Assembly (NCBI RefSeq): GCF_014648915.1
Contig: NZ_BMSA01000001.1
Span: forward strand, 784,606 to 848,605
DNA from: Streptomyces phaeofaciens
Lineage (GTDB): Bacteria; Actinomycetota; Actinomycetes; Streptomycetales; Streptomycetaceae
Direction of reading: 5' to 3'
Length of the DNA: 64,000 nucleotides
The first letter of the stretch is position 1. Each line of letters begins with the position of its first letter. Position numbers and translations under genes: made by a program. Shown in pieces: positions 1 through 7,544 of the stretch. Under the pieces are notes generated by a model. That model was not told the origin of the DNA, made no database searches, and saw only the letters and a program-made list of their open reading frames with translations.

Positions 1-319
1 TCTCGCGGGCGCCGCACAGCCAGTCCACGGTGCGTTCGGGGCCGAGGCCGGCGGCGGCCCGGGGGTAGCAGCGGTCGGTGGGGAACGGGGCGAGGGTGGT
101 CCAGGCGGTGGCGAAGCCGACGACCTCTCGGCCGCCGAAGGCGAGCGCGGCGGTGAAGCCCGGACGCCGTACGGCGACGCGGAGCGATCCGAGGAACTCG
201 ATCGCCTGCTCCGCGTCCTCGTTCCAGGGCGGCGCACAGAAGGCGTCGACGTAGACGGAGTGCAACGCCACGGCGTGGTCGAGGAGTTCGGGACCCTGGA
301 AGAGGCGGATGTCCGTCAC
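1..319 (-). CDS. GNAT-family N-acetyltransferase, N-terminal part (runs off left edge)
   Basis: Only the first 106 codons are in the window; the rest lies beyond base 1. The reading runs VTDIRLFQGPELLDHAVALH and later has a strand with GGREVVGFATAW, resembling the beta-hairpin that precedes the acetyl-CoA pyrophosphate loop in GNAT proteins; the loop itself is not visible. Such enzymes move acetyl from acetyl-CoA to an amine, but the substrate cannot be read here. The GTG start at 319 is chosen because it overlaps the stop of the short ORF upstream as GTGA, the arrangement of translationally coupled genes, and because no other in-frame start exists nearby. It is transcribed away from sodF and probably shares its Nur-controlled intergenic region. 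Family call moderate; substrate unknown. Confidence 0.65.
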   Translation of the reverse strand, partial: MTDIRLFQGPELLDHAVALHSVYVDAFCAPPWNEDAEQAIEFLGSLRVAVRRPGFTAALAFGGREVVGFATAWTTLAPFPTDRCYPRAAAGLGPERTVDWLCGARE

Positions 320-390
320 GCGGCCACCGCCCCGGCGGTGACGGGGTGCGGGGCCGGGTTCTCGATGCCGAGCACGATCGAAGAGCCCAT
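316..390 (-). CDS. 24-codon short ORF coupled to the GNAT gene
   Basis: The ORF encodes a 24-residue peptide beginning MGSSIVLGIENP and ending in an Ala/Gly/Val-rich tail. A purine-rich site (AAGGGGTGGGG) sits just before its ATG. Its TGA overlaps the GTG of the acetyltransferase as GTGA, so ribosomes ending here can restart on the next gene. Third codon positions are nearly all G or C, as in real genes of this genome. The ATG lies about 30 bases from a Nur box. I do not recognise the peptide: it has no cysteine, little charge and no membrane segment. It may be only a coupling leader, or a small product modified by the acetyltransferase. Existence plausible, function unknown. Confidence 0.45.
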   Translation of the reverse strand: MGSSIVLGIENPAPHPVTAGAVAA

Positions 391-421
391 GCCCCACCCC
401 TTCCTGTACCGACCACGTCTG

Positions 422-438
422 TTGCAACCTATTCGCAA
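422..438. promoter_or_regulatory. Nur-type box upstream of the short ORF/GNAT unit
   Basis: TTGCAA-CCTAT-TCGCAA matches the Streptomyces Nur box (tTGCaa-N5-ttGCAA), the operator of the nickel-responsive Fur-family repressor, with one mismatch. It lies about 30 bases upstream of the short-ORF ATG at 390. A further TTGCAA half-site follows at 450-455. The string ATTCGCAATAAC (431-442) recurs exactly in the box beside sodF. Confidence 0.6.
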
Positions 439-570
439 TAACCTATATTTTGCAACAGCGCGGGGCGCCGTATGCCTGACAGCGTCCGTTCCATGGGCGG
501 CGCCCCGCGCCCTCGTGTCGCTCGTCCGTTGCTTGATCGGCAAGAGGTCGCTAGTACTGTTAGCGTGCAG

Positions 571-587
571 CTGCATAACATTCGCAA
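571..587. promoter_or_regulatory. Nur-type box in the sodF promoter
   Basis: CTGCAT-AACAT-TCGCAA fits the Nur consensus tTGCaa-N5-ttGCAA in its core bases and ends about 20 bases before the sodF ATG, where bound repressor would block transcription. Nur with nickel is known to repress sodF in Streptomyces coelicolor; the assignment here rests on motif and position. Confidence 0.65.
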
Positions 588-608
588 TAACGTCGGAGGA
601 CGTTGGAC

Positions 609-1250
609 ATGGCGGTTTACACGCTCCCGGAGCTTCCGTACGACTACGCGGCGCTCGAGCCGGTGATCAATCCGCAGATCGTCGAGCTGCACCACGACAA
701 GCACCACGCGGCGTACGTCAAGGGCGCGAACGACACCCTGGAGCAGCTCGCGGAGGCGCGGGACAAGGAGCAGTGGGGCTCGATCAACGGCCTGGAGAAG
801 AACCTGGCCTTCCATCTCTCCGGCCACATCCTGCACTCGATCTACTGGCACAACATGACCGGTGACGGTGGCGGCGAGCCCCTGGCCGCCGACGGTGTGG
901 GCGACCTGGCCGACGCGATCACCGAGTCCTTCGGTTCGTTCGCCGGATTCAAGGCCCAGCTGACCAAGGCGTCCGCGACGACCCAGGGTTCGGGCTGGGG
1001 CGTCCTCGCCTACGAGCCGCTCTCCGGCCACCTGATCGTCGAGCAGGTCTACGACCACCAGGGCAACGTCGGCCAGGGGACCACCCCGATCCTGGTCTTC
1101 GACGCCTGGGAGCACGCCTTCTACCTCCAGTACAAGAACCAGAAGGTCGACTTCATCGACGCGATGTGGGCCGTCGTCAACTGGCAGGACGTGGCCAAGC
1201 GTTACGCCGCCGCCAAGGAGCGCGGCAACAGCCTGCTGCTCACGCCGTGA
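609..1250 (+). CDS. sodF: superoxide dismutase, Fe/Mn family (iron SOD)
   Basis: This 213-residue cytosolic enzyme converts superoxide to oxygen and hydrogen peroxide. It has full family length and all four metal ligands: His28 in LHHDKHH, His76 in GHILHSIYW, and Asp165 and His169 in VFDAWEHA. The ATG at 609 is chosen over a TTG six bases earlier because GGAGGA at 595-600 is correctly spaced. In Streptomyces the iron enzyme replaces the nickel enzyme (SodN) when nickel is scarce, under the Nur repressor; a Nur box at 571-587 supports the same control here. A strong hairpin follows the gene. The name sodF is used because of the Nur context; sequence alone cannot fully separate iron from manganese use. 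Confidence 0.95.
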   Translation: MAVYTLPELPYDYAALEPVINPQIVELHHDKHHAAYVKGANDTLEQLAEARDKEQWGSINGLEKNLAFHLSGHILHSIYWHNMTGDGGGEPLAADGVGDLADAITESFGSFAGFKAQLTKASATTQGSGWGVLAYEPLSGHLIVEQVYDHQGNVGQGTTPILVFDAWEHAFYLQYKNQKVDFIDAMWAVVNWQDVAKRYAAAKERGNSLLLTP

Positions 1251-1322
1251 CGCCGTAGCCGCGGACGCGTAGATGTCCTGCTCGTGATCGTCTTCTCAAC
1301 CTTCACCGGCAGGCGGCACAAG

Positions 1323-1361
1323 GAAGGGCTCTCCCGGGCGGGTCGCTCGGGAGAGCCCTTC
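1323..1361. terminator. bidirectional terminator between sodF and the helicase gene
   Basis: Perfect 14-bp arms GAAGGGCTCTCCCG / CGGGAGAGCCCTTC enclose an 11-base loop between two convergent genes. No long T-run follows, as is usual in Streptomyces. Confidence 0.85.
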
Positions 1362-1388
1362 TGTCTCAGTAACCGCTGCCGGACGGCT

Positions 1389-3242
1389 CTAGGCGGGCGA
1401 GGTGCCGCGGTCGTGTCCGCCGCGGCGGCCGGAGCCGCGGCCTGCGGCGGGGCCGCCGGTGCGGCCGGTGCCCCTCGCGGCCGCGTCGCCGGCCGTCCGC
1501 CGGCCGGACCCGCGGGCACCCTGACCGGTCGCCTTACCCGCCGTCTTGCCGTTCGCCTTGCCGTTCGCCGCGTCGGTCGACGACCGTCGGCCGGACCCGC
1601 GAGAGCCCTGACCGTTCGTCGTGTCGCCCGTCGCGTCGGCAGCGGTCCGTCGGCCGGAGCCCCGGGCGGGCGCGCCGGCGCCGCCACCCGTAGGCCTGTC
1701 GCTCCGAGTCCGGTGGCTCGTGCCGCGTCCGCCCGGTGCGGACGTGCCACCGGCCGTGGACGCGTCGCGACCCGCTCCGGCCGCGGGCCGGCGCCTCGAA
1801 CTCCGCTGCGCCGTCTCGGTGCCGGCGCCCGCCGCCTCGGCTCCGCCGCCGCCGCTGCGACGCCGGCGGCCGGGCCGCTTGTCGGCTCCGGCGCCGCCAC
1901 CGGTGCCGCGTCCCGTGCGGGACGCCACCGGCGCCGGGGGAGCCGGGACCTCGATGGTGACGGGCACACCGGAAGGCTCGCGGGCGCCCGTGATGTCGGT
2001 CAGTGCCGTGTCGCTCGACGTGACGCGAGCGGTCCGGGGGCGGATGCCCGCGTCCGACATGAGCTGGGTGACCTCCCGCTTCTGGTCGGGCAGGACCAGG
2101 GTGACCACACTGCCCGAGCCACCGGCGCGGGCCGTGCGGCCGCCCCGGTGCAGATAGTCCTTGTGGTCGGTGGGCGGATCCACGTTCACGACGAGCTCGA
2201 GGTCGTCGATGTGTATGCCCCGCGCCACGACGTTCGTCGCGACCAGTGCGGTGACCTGGCCGTTCTTGAACTGTTCCAGGACACGGTTGCGCTGCGGCTG
2301 GGAGCGGCCTCCGTGCAGCGCGGCCGCACGGACACCGACGGCCAGCAGCCGCTTGGCGAGCCGGTCGGCCGACCGCTTGGTGTCGAGGAAGAGGATGACC
2401 CGGCCGTCACGGGCGGCGATACGCGTGGTGACGGCCTTCTTGTCGGTCTCGTCCATCACGTGCAGGACATGGTGCTCCATGGTGGTCACCGCACCCGCGG
2501 ACGGGTCCACGGAGTGCACCACGGGGTCGGTCAGGAACTGCTGCACCAGGCGGTCGATGTTGCGGTCCAGGGTGGCCGAGAACAGCATGCGCTGCCCGTC
2601 GGGCCGTACCAGCCGGAGCAGCTTGGTGATCTGCGGCAGGAAGCCCATGTCGGTCATCTGGTCGGCTTCGTCCAGCACCGTGATGCGGACGTCGTCGAGT
2701 ACGCAGTCCCCGCGTTCCACGAGGTCGTTGAGCCGGCCCGGCGTCGCCACGAGCACCTCGGCGCCGCGCTGGAGCGCGGTGGCCTGCTTGGTGAGGGACA
2801 GCCCGCCGACCACGGTGGTCAGCCGGAGGTTCACCGCCGTGGCGTAGGGGCTCAGCGCGTCGGTCACCTGCTGGGCGAGCTCACGGGTGGGCACCAGGAC
2901 GAGGGCGAGCGGCGCCTTGGGCTCCGCGCGCAGTCCGGTCGTCCGGGCCAGGAGCGCCAGACCGAACGCGAGGGTCTTGCCGGAGCCGGTGCGTCCACGC
3001 CCCAGCACGTCACGGCCCGTGAGCGAGTTGGGCAGCGTGGCGGACTGGATGGGGAACGGGGCGGTCACGCCCTGCGCGGTGAGGGTCTTCAGCAGCCCCG
3101 CGGGCATGTCCAGGTCGGCGAAGTCCTCGACGGCGGGAAGCCCGGGTGTCGTGGTTTCCGGCAGCTGGAATTCCCTGGGCGGCGACGTGAGCGGTCGGGG
3201 GGAGGAGGAGCGACGGTTCGGCTTCTGGAACCTGCGGGACAT
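1389..3242 (-). CDS. DEAD-box ATP-dependent RNA helicase
   Basis: This 617-residue protein unwinds RNA with ATP and probably serves ribosome assembly or mRNA remodelling. Motifs appear in order: a Q-motif-like FPIQSATLP, Walker A GRTGSGKT, PTRELAQQ, TPGRL, VLDEAD, SAT, and the C-terminal LHRGGRTARAG; the last two replace the common HRIGRTGR. About 230 residues at the C-terminus are low complexity, rich in Gly, Arg, Ser, Ala and Thr (RGG-like), and probably bind RNA. The ATG at 3242 (MSRRFQKP) is preferred over an upstream GTG because the family core and an AGAGAGG site lie beside it. The gene is downstream of a cold-shock gene on the same strand, a pairing that fits cold-induced RNA handling, but a hairpin separates them. 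Confidence 0.92.
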   Translation of the reverse strand: MSRRFQKPNRRSSSPRPLTSPPREFQLPETTTPGLPAVEDFADLDMPAGLLKTLTAQGVTAPFPIQSATLPNSLTGRDVLGRGRTGSGKTLAFGLALLARTTGLRAEPKAPLALVLVPTRELAQQVTDALSPYATAVNLRLTTVVGGLSLTKQATALQRGAEVLVATPGRLNDLVERGDCVLDDVRITVLDEADQMTDMGFLPQITKLLRLVRPDGQRMLFSATLDRNIDRLVQQFLTDPVVHSVDPSAGAVTTMEHHVLHVMDETDKKAVTTRIAARDGRVILFLDTKRSADRLAKRLLAVGVRAAALHGGRSQPQRNRVLEQFKNGQVTALVATNVVARGIHIDDLELVVNVDPPTDHKDYLHRGGRTARAGGSGSVVTLVLPDQKREVTQLMSDAGIRPRTARVTSSDTALTDITGAREPSGVPVTIEVPAPPAPVASRTGRGTGGGAGADKRPGRRRRSGGGGAEAAGAGTETAQRSSRRRPAAGAGRDASTAGGTSAPGGRGTSHRTRSDRPTGGGAGAPARGSGRRTAADATGDTTNGQGSRGSGRRSSTDAANGKANGKTAGKATGQGARGSGRRTAGDAAARGTGRTGGPAAGRGSGRRGGHDRGTSPA

Positions 3243-3272
3243 GCGGTTGTCTGCCTCTCTGGAAACAGCAGA

Positions 3273-3309
3273 AACCGGAGTCCGCACCGTGATGGTGCGG
3301 ACCCCGGTT
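3273..3309 (-). terminator. hairpin between csp and helicase genes
   Basis: Sixteen-base arms with one mismatch (AACCGGaGTCCGCACC / GGTGCGGACcCCGGTT) and a 5-base loop lie downstream of the cold-shock stop codon and upstream of the helicase start. It probably ends most csp transcripts, with some read-through into the helicase gene. Confidence 0.75.
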
Positions 3310-3329
3310 CGCGGTTACGCGTCCGGTGA

Positions 3330-3533
3330 TCAGGCGGGGACGATGTTCTCCGCCTGCGGGCCCTTCTGGCCCTGCGTGACGTCGAAGGAGACCCGCTGGC
3401 CCTCCTGGAGCTCACGGAAGCCCTGGGTGGCGATGTTCGAGTAGTGGGCGAACACGTCGGGGCCGCCGCCGTCCTGCGCGATGAAGCCGAAACCCTTTTC
3501 AGAGTTGAACCACTTCACGGTTCCCTGTGCCAT
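3330..3533 (-). CDS. cold-shock domain protein (CspA family)
   Basis: This 67-residue single-domain RNA chaperone binds single-stranded nucleic acid and melts mRNA structure. Both RNP motifs are present: KGFGFI (RNP1) and DVFAHYS (RNP2). The start [10 protein letters not shown] follows GGAGAATGTC, and length is exactly that of the family. It is highly similar to the second csp gene at 48043-48246, differing at about a dozen positions. A structured 5' leader (hairpin at 3590-3621) precedes it, as is common for cold-shock mRNAs, and a terminator follows. The helicase gene lies immediately downstream. Confidence 0.97.
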   Translation of the reverse strand: MAQGTVKWFNSEKGFGFIAQDGGGPDVFAHYSNIATQGFRELQEGQRVSFDVTQGQKGPQAENIVPA

Positions 3534-3589
3534 GACATTCTCCTTCTGTAGGCAGAGAGGCCCCATCCGGAGATGCCGGAAAAACTGAC

Positions 3590-3621
3590 GCGCCTGAAGG
3601 AGAACTGTTCCTGTCAGGCGC
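3590..3621 (-). promoter_or_regulatory. inverted repeat in the csp 5' leader
   Basis: GCGCCTGA (3590-3597) and TCAGGCGC (3614-3621) form a perfect 8-bp outer stem; between them GGA and TCC around AGAACTGT add partial inner pairing. It lies 57 bases upstream of the csp ATG. It could be a structured mRNA leader or a regulator site; position and symmetry are all that supports it. Confidence 0.5.
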
Positions 3622-3848
3622 GCATAGGTTCATGGGTACCACAACTACAACAACCTGCGAACCCTAACACAGCCCGCCGTCCCGAGGTGGATCATCGACG
3701 TGCGGCCCGACCGCCGGCACTCCCGGGTGGGGGACGTCGCACCTCTTGAAGCGGCCGCGTGCTCTGTACGAGGATCCGGGGCAGCGCGTGGTGGGAGCGC
3801 TCCCGCCCGCCGTGACCGTCCTTCGACGAGTGAGAGCGAGCTGCCCCG

Positions 3849-4871
3849 GTGGAGAGCCTGACCAAACGCTCCCTGACCGCCGCCCAGCTGGACGTTCTGG
3901 TGCGCGGATCGATGGGTGTCGGGTGCCGTGTGGAGACGGAGCTGACCGACGGCTGGTTCAACACCGCGTACCGGGTCCGGCTCGACGACGGGCGGCCTGC
4001 CGTGGTGAAACTCGCGCCGCCGGCCGACGCGCCCGTACTGACGTACGAGCGCGGAATCATGGCGACCGAGGCCATGGTCTATCGGAGCCTCGCCCCTCTC
4101 GCCTCCCTCGCCTCCCTCGCCGACGGTGGCGTGCCGACCCCGACACTGCTGCACGAGGGCGACGGATTCCTCGCCGTCTCCGTGCTGGACGGCACCCCGT
4201 GGGACAAGCTCACCGACCGGCTCTCACCGACCGCCCAGACGGCTCTGCGCCGCGAACTGGGCGCCGTCACCGCGCGCCTGCACACGCTGGGGCCCGAGGA
4301 CGGACGGTTCGGCTACCCGAGCGCCGAGTCGGGACTCTCCGCTCCCGATTGGCGGACCGCGTTCACCGCCATGGTGGACGCCCTTCTCGACGACGCCGTG
4401 CGCTGGCACTCCGACCTGGGTGTGCCGAGCGACGACATACGGGCCCTGGTGGCGCGGGGCGCACGGGTCCTCGACGAGGTCACCGAGCCGCGCCTGGTCC
4501 ACTTCGACCTGTGGCCGGGCAACATTTTCGTCCAGGTCCCCGGCGGGGACCGCCCGGACGCCCGTATCACCGGCATCATCGACCACGAGCGGGCGTTCTG
4601 GGGCGACCCGGTCGCCGAGCTGGTCTCGCTGGCCTTCGGCGGGGACATCGGTCCGGACAGCGATCTCGTGGCCGGCTACGTCCGGGCCGGCGGCCGCCTC
4701 GACTTCACTCCCGCCGTCCGCCACCGGCTGGCCCTGTACAGCCTCTACCTGGGTCTGCTGCTCGTCGTGGAGTGCGGCCCCCGCGGCTACGTGGGTGACC
4801 ACCTCGCGTACTGCCACCGCAACCTGGCGGAGCGGGTGGCCGAGGTGCGCGCGCTGGACCGAAGGCGGTGA
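3849..4871 (+). CDS. aminoglycoside phosphotransferase-like (APH) family protein
   Basis: This 340-residue soluble protein has the fold of kinases that phosphorylate small molecules with ATP. The catalytic loop VHFDLWPGNIF (HxDxxxxN, near residue 219) and the magnesium-binding IIDHERAFWGDP, which replaces DxD with DHE, are both visible. The N-lobe lysine is probably in AVVKLAPP. Members act on aminoglycosides, macrolides, choline, homoserine or sugars; the substrate cannot be told here, and the chromosomal setting without resistance genes argues against calling it a resistance determinant. GTG at 3849 begins the conserved reading; its ribosome site is weak. The next gene follows after 75 bases in the same direction. 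Confidence 0.8.
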   Translation: MESLTKRSLTAAQLDVLVRGSMGVGCRVETELTDGWFNTAYRVRLDDGRPAVVKLAPPADAPVLTYERGIMATEAMVYRSLAPLASLASLADGGVPTPTLLHEGDGFLAVSVLDGTPWDKLTDRLSPTAQTALRRELGAVTARLHTLGPEDGRFGYPSAESGLSAPDWRTAFTAMVDALLDDAVRWHSDLGVPSDDIRALVARGARVLDEVTEPRLVHFDLWPGNIFVQVPGGDRPDARITGIIDHERAFWGDPVAELVSLAFGGDIGPDSDLVAGYVRAGGRLDFTPAVRHRLALYSLYLGLLLVVECGPRGYVGDHLAYCHRNLAERVAEVRALDRRR

Positions 4872-4946
4872 GCGAGCGCAGGACGGGCACGGACGTCACC
4901 CATTGGTTACGGTGGGCGCTCAGGGCGATCCAAGGAGTGAGCGTCG

Positions 4947-5813
4947 GTGGCGACGGTGCTGGTGACGGGGGCGACGGGGAACGTCGGTTCGAGAGCCGTC
5001 GACGAACTGCGTGACCGCGGCATCCCCGTGCGTGCCTTCGTGCGGGACCCGGAGCGCGCGGCCGCCGTCCTCGGAGGGCTCACCGACCTCGCGCACGGCG
5101 ACTTCGCGCGGGTGGACTCGGTCCGGCGGGCCATGGACGGCATCGAGCGGGTGCTTCTCATCTGCGGGAACGACCCTCGCCAGGTCGAGTTCGGGACGGC
5201 CGCGATCGACGCGGCGGCCCGCGCCGGTGTCCGGCGGATCGTCCTGCTGTCCACGATCGGGGCCGAGGCGGGTTCCCCCACGGTCTTCTTCGACCAGCAC
5301 GGCCGCATCGAGGAGTACCTGCACGGGTCGAGGATCCCGGGTGTGGTCCTCCGGTCCTCCCATCTGATGTCGAACCTTCTCGGCTCGGCGGCGACCATCA
5401 GGCAGGCGGGCCGCTTCTTCCTCCCGGCCGGCGACGCCCGTATCGCGATGATCGATCCGCGTGACGTCGCCGCTGCCGCGGCCGCCGCCCTGACCACCGA
5501 CGGACACGACGGTCGGACCCATGTCCTCACCGGACCGGAGGCCCTCACCTACGGCGATGTCGCGCGGCGCCTCTCGGGGGTCGTGGGCCGCCCGATCGAG
5601 TTCGTGGACGTGCCGGACGAGGCGGCGCTCGCGGGACTGGCCCGGGCCGGCCTGTCCCCGTGGCTCGCCGAGCAGGTCGTGGCCGTCTTCGGCGCGCTGC
5701 GCGACGGTGTGAACGCGTCCACCACCGACACGGTCCGGGAACTGACCGGCCGCGAGCCGCGCGACATCGAGGACTTCGTCCGCTGGTCGGCTCCGCTGTT
5801 GCAGAGCGACTGA
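4947..5813 (+). CDS. NmrA-like NAD(P)-binding oxidoreductase (atypical SDR)
   Basis: The 288-residue protein starts with a Rossmann fingerprint TGATGNVGSRA, followed by an NADP-type basic segment FVRDPERAA. The middle has the HxxIEEYL and LRSSHLMSN features of the NmrA/HSCARG/quinone-reductase-2 group, whose members sense or use NAD(P)H; the YxxxK pair of classical SDRs is absent. AAGGAG lies nine bases before the GTG. Its role may be NADPH-dependent reduction of quinones or nitrosyl compounds, or redox sensing. No partner gene is evident; it is codirectional with the APH gene 75 bases upstream. Family call firm, reaction inferred. Confidence 0.85.
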   Translation: MATVLVTGATGNVGSRAVDELRDRGIPVRAFVRDPERAAAVLGGLTDLAHGDFARVDSVRRAMDGIERVLLICGNDPRQVEFGTAAIDAAARAGVRRIVLLSTIGAEAGSPTVFFDQHGRIEEYLHGSRIPGVVLRSSHLMSNLLGSAATIRQAGRFFLPAGDARIAMIDPRDVAAAAAAALTTDGHDGRTHVLTGPEALTYGDVARRLSGVVGRPIEFVDVPDEAALAGLARAGLSPWLAEQVVAVFGALRDGVNASTTDTVRELTGREPRDIEDFVRWSAPLLQSD

Positions 5814-5972
5814 GGCCCGTCGTTCGGATCAGGCCGGCCCGGCGTGGCACAGGCCGAGGCCGGCGCCCTCCTGTCGTCTCCGCCGCTGCCGTCCCCCTGG
5901 TGCCAGTGCCCAGGGATACCTTCCGGTTCGACGGCCCGCGCACTCCGGGTCGTTCGGGACGAGGGGTGGGCC

Positions 5973-6359
5973 GTGAGCTTCCCCATGCAGTTGCGCGCCG
6001 TCGAGAACTCCGAGGTCCGGCACGACCATCGGCAGGCATCGCTCTTCCCCACGAGCGTCTCGTTCGACGCCCTGTGGGAGGGGGGTGGTCCTCGCATCCG
6101 CGCCGCGCTCGGTCCCGGCTGGGCCGAGGAGGACGTCAGGGGCATCTACGTGCACCACCACACCGGCCTCCGTGCCTTCCACGACCGCACGGCCACAGCC
6201 GGGAAGGCCGTGGTCAAGGCCTTCTGGTACGGGCGTCGGTCCTTCGGGACCACGGCAGGAACGCTGCCCTGCGGCGACGCGGCGGAGCCGCGAGCACGGT
6301 CGACCGGACGCCCAACGCCTCCAGCCGGGAGACCAGTTCCGCCTCCTGCGTCTCCGTGA
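5973..6359 (+). CDS. hypothetical protein, possibly truncated
   Basis: The reading from GTG 5973, behind AGGGGTGGG, has strong G/C third-position bias through at least codon 110, suggesting real coding. The protein (MSFPMQLRAVENSEVR...) contains DALWEGGGPRIRAALGPGW and YVHHHTGLRAFHD segments but no domain I recognise. Its last 30 residues become Pro/Arg-rich and overlap the opposite-strand gene tail to tail by 146 bases, which is unusual. I infer that its original C-terminus has been lost and replaced by read-through into neighbouring sequence. It could also be an intact small protein with a short disordered tail. Confidence 0.4.
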   Translation: MSFPMQLRAVENSEVRHDHRQASLFPTSVSFDALWEGGGPRIRAALGPGWAEEDVRGIYVHHHTGLRAFHDRTATAGKAVVKAFWYGRRSFGTTAGTLPCGDAAEPRARSTGRPTPPAGRPVPPPASP

Positions 6360-6756
6360 CGGCGAACCACAGGGAGGTACCCGAGTCGCCGGCGCTGAAG
6401 ATCAGCCGATCTCCTCGCCACCCCTCGGCGCCGATCGTGTGAGGGACCAGATCCGACAACATCGCGAACTGCCGGTCGTCGCGCACGTCGACGTCGATCC
6501 CCATGCCGGGATCGTCCTTCCGGGAGCGGGTGCCGTCCGCCACCTGACCGCGGGCCAGGGACAACGCACGCTCGAAGGAGTGCAGTACGGCAGGAGGCCA
6601 GGTGTCGTCGCTGTAGGCGTCGACGTGTGCTGTGGCGATGTCCGGGCGCAGCACCCGAAGCGCCTCGCGATGAACGAGCGCTGTCTCGGCGTCGGTCGAT
6701 CCGGCGATGAGCACGAGTTCGCGGCGCGGTTCGTCGTTCGGGTTGATCACAGGCAC
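6214..6756 (-). CDS. hypothetical protein of unknown family
   Basis: About 180 residues are read from GTG 6756 (a second GTG lies at 6750). The core, from ELVLIAGSTDAETALVHREA to VSRLEALGVRSTVLAAPP, has an alpha/beta composition and good codon bias; the last 25 residues are Arg-rich and overlap the plus-strand ORF, so the natural end may be damaged. The segment RGDRLIFSAGDSGTSLWFAV looks like a beta-sheet core. I do not recognise the family. It is followed in the same direction by a broken efflux gene, in a stretch with several signs of decay. Confidence 0.5.
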   Translation of the reverse strand: MPVINPNDEPRRELVLIAGSTDAETALVHREALRVLRPDIATAHVDAYSDDTWPPAVLHSFERALSLARGQVADGTRSRKDDPGMGIDVDVRDDRQFAMLSDLVPHTIGAEGWRGDRLIFSAGDSGTSLWFAVTETQEAELVSRLEALGVRSTVLAAPPRRRRAAFLPWSRRTDARTRRP

Positions 6757-6852
6757 GAGCTTCTCATGGCCGCGGCCGGCCGCACCTCCGGTGAAGTGCG
6801 GCTGGTGCCACGGCCTTTGCACGGGGCGAGCGGCGGGCCGCGTCCCCGCGTC

Positions 6853-7290
6853 TCAGGCCGCCGTTGTCGTCTGCCGAGTCCCGGTGGACCGCTGCCAAGG
6901 GCGGGCGAGTGCGACGAGCGCGAGGAGTGCGGCGACCGATGCGCTGAGCATGATCAGGGCCATGGGCAGGGAGCTGTCCTCACCGAACACGCCGACCAGC
7001 GGAGAGGCGACGGCCCCGAGGAGGAACTGAAGGCCGCCCATGAGGGCGGAGGCCGCGCCCGGCGCGGCGCGCCCGAGGGTCTGGCCGATGGTCATGGCCG
7101 CCGGGAAGACGAGGCCGATCCCGCCGACGGTGACGAACAGGGCGGTCCAGGTGCCCACCAGGGACTCACCCACGGTCAGCACCACCAGGACCTGGCCCAG
7201 CGCGCCGATCAGGACGACGCCCACGCCGCCCGCGAGCAGGGTGCCGAGCCCGACGCGCCCGGCCGGACGCGCGATCGCGCCCGCGGGTGC
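6853..7290 (-). pseudogene. C-terminal remnant of an MFS drug-efflux transporter
   Basis: About 145 residues ending in TTTAA-stop form the last four transmembrane helices of a major facilitator of the Bcr/CflA type (GLVFPAAMTIGQ, ASALMGGLQFLLGAV). The reading frame stays open upstream, but from about 7290 it becomes Ser/Arg/Pro-rich nonsense with no membrane helices, so the first eight helices and the start codon are missing. On the opposite strand an unrelated frame at about 7292-7432 ends ...LVEAMESGTSRG and looks like the 3' end of another lost gene, suggesting a deletion joined two tails. The remnant should be non-functional. Confidence 0.75.
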
Positions 7291-7544
7291 CGAGGCGATC
7301 GACGCCCTCTTCCCCCGCCGGCCGGCGGCGGAGCCGGAGCTGCCGGCGGGGCTCGGCGAGGACCGGGACTGGGTGCTCCGGGCGCTGGGACGGCTGGTGG
7401 AGGCGATGGAGAGCGGCACTTCGCGCGGCTGAGAGTCCGCCGTCCCGGCAGCCGCGACCACCTCGTGGAGCACCCGGACCGCGACCCCGACCGGTGATCG
7501 TGACCGCGCCGGAACCGTACCCGCCGCCGTCCGGCGGGGCGGAC

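Noticed and set aside
1284..3329. 681-codon plus-strand frame opposite the helicase
   Set aside because: The minus strand has every DEAD-box motif in order; the plus frame is repetitive Arg/Gly/Ala.
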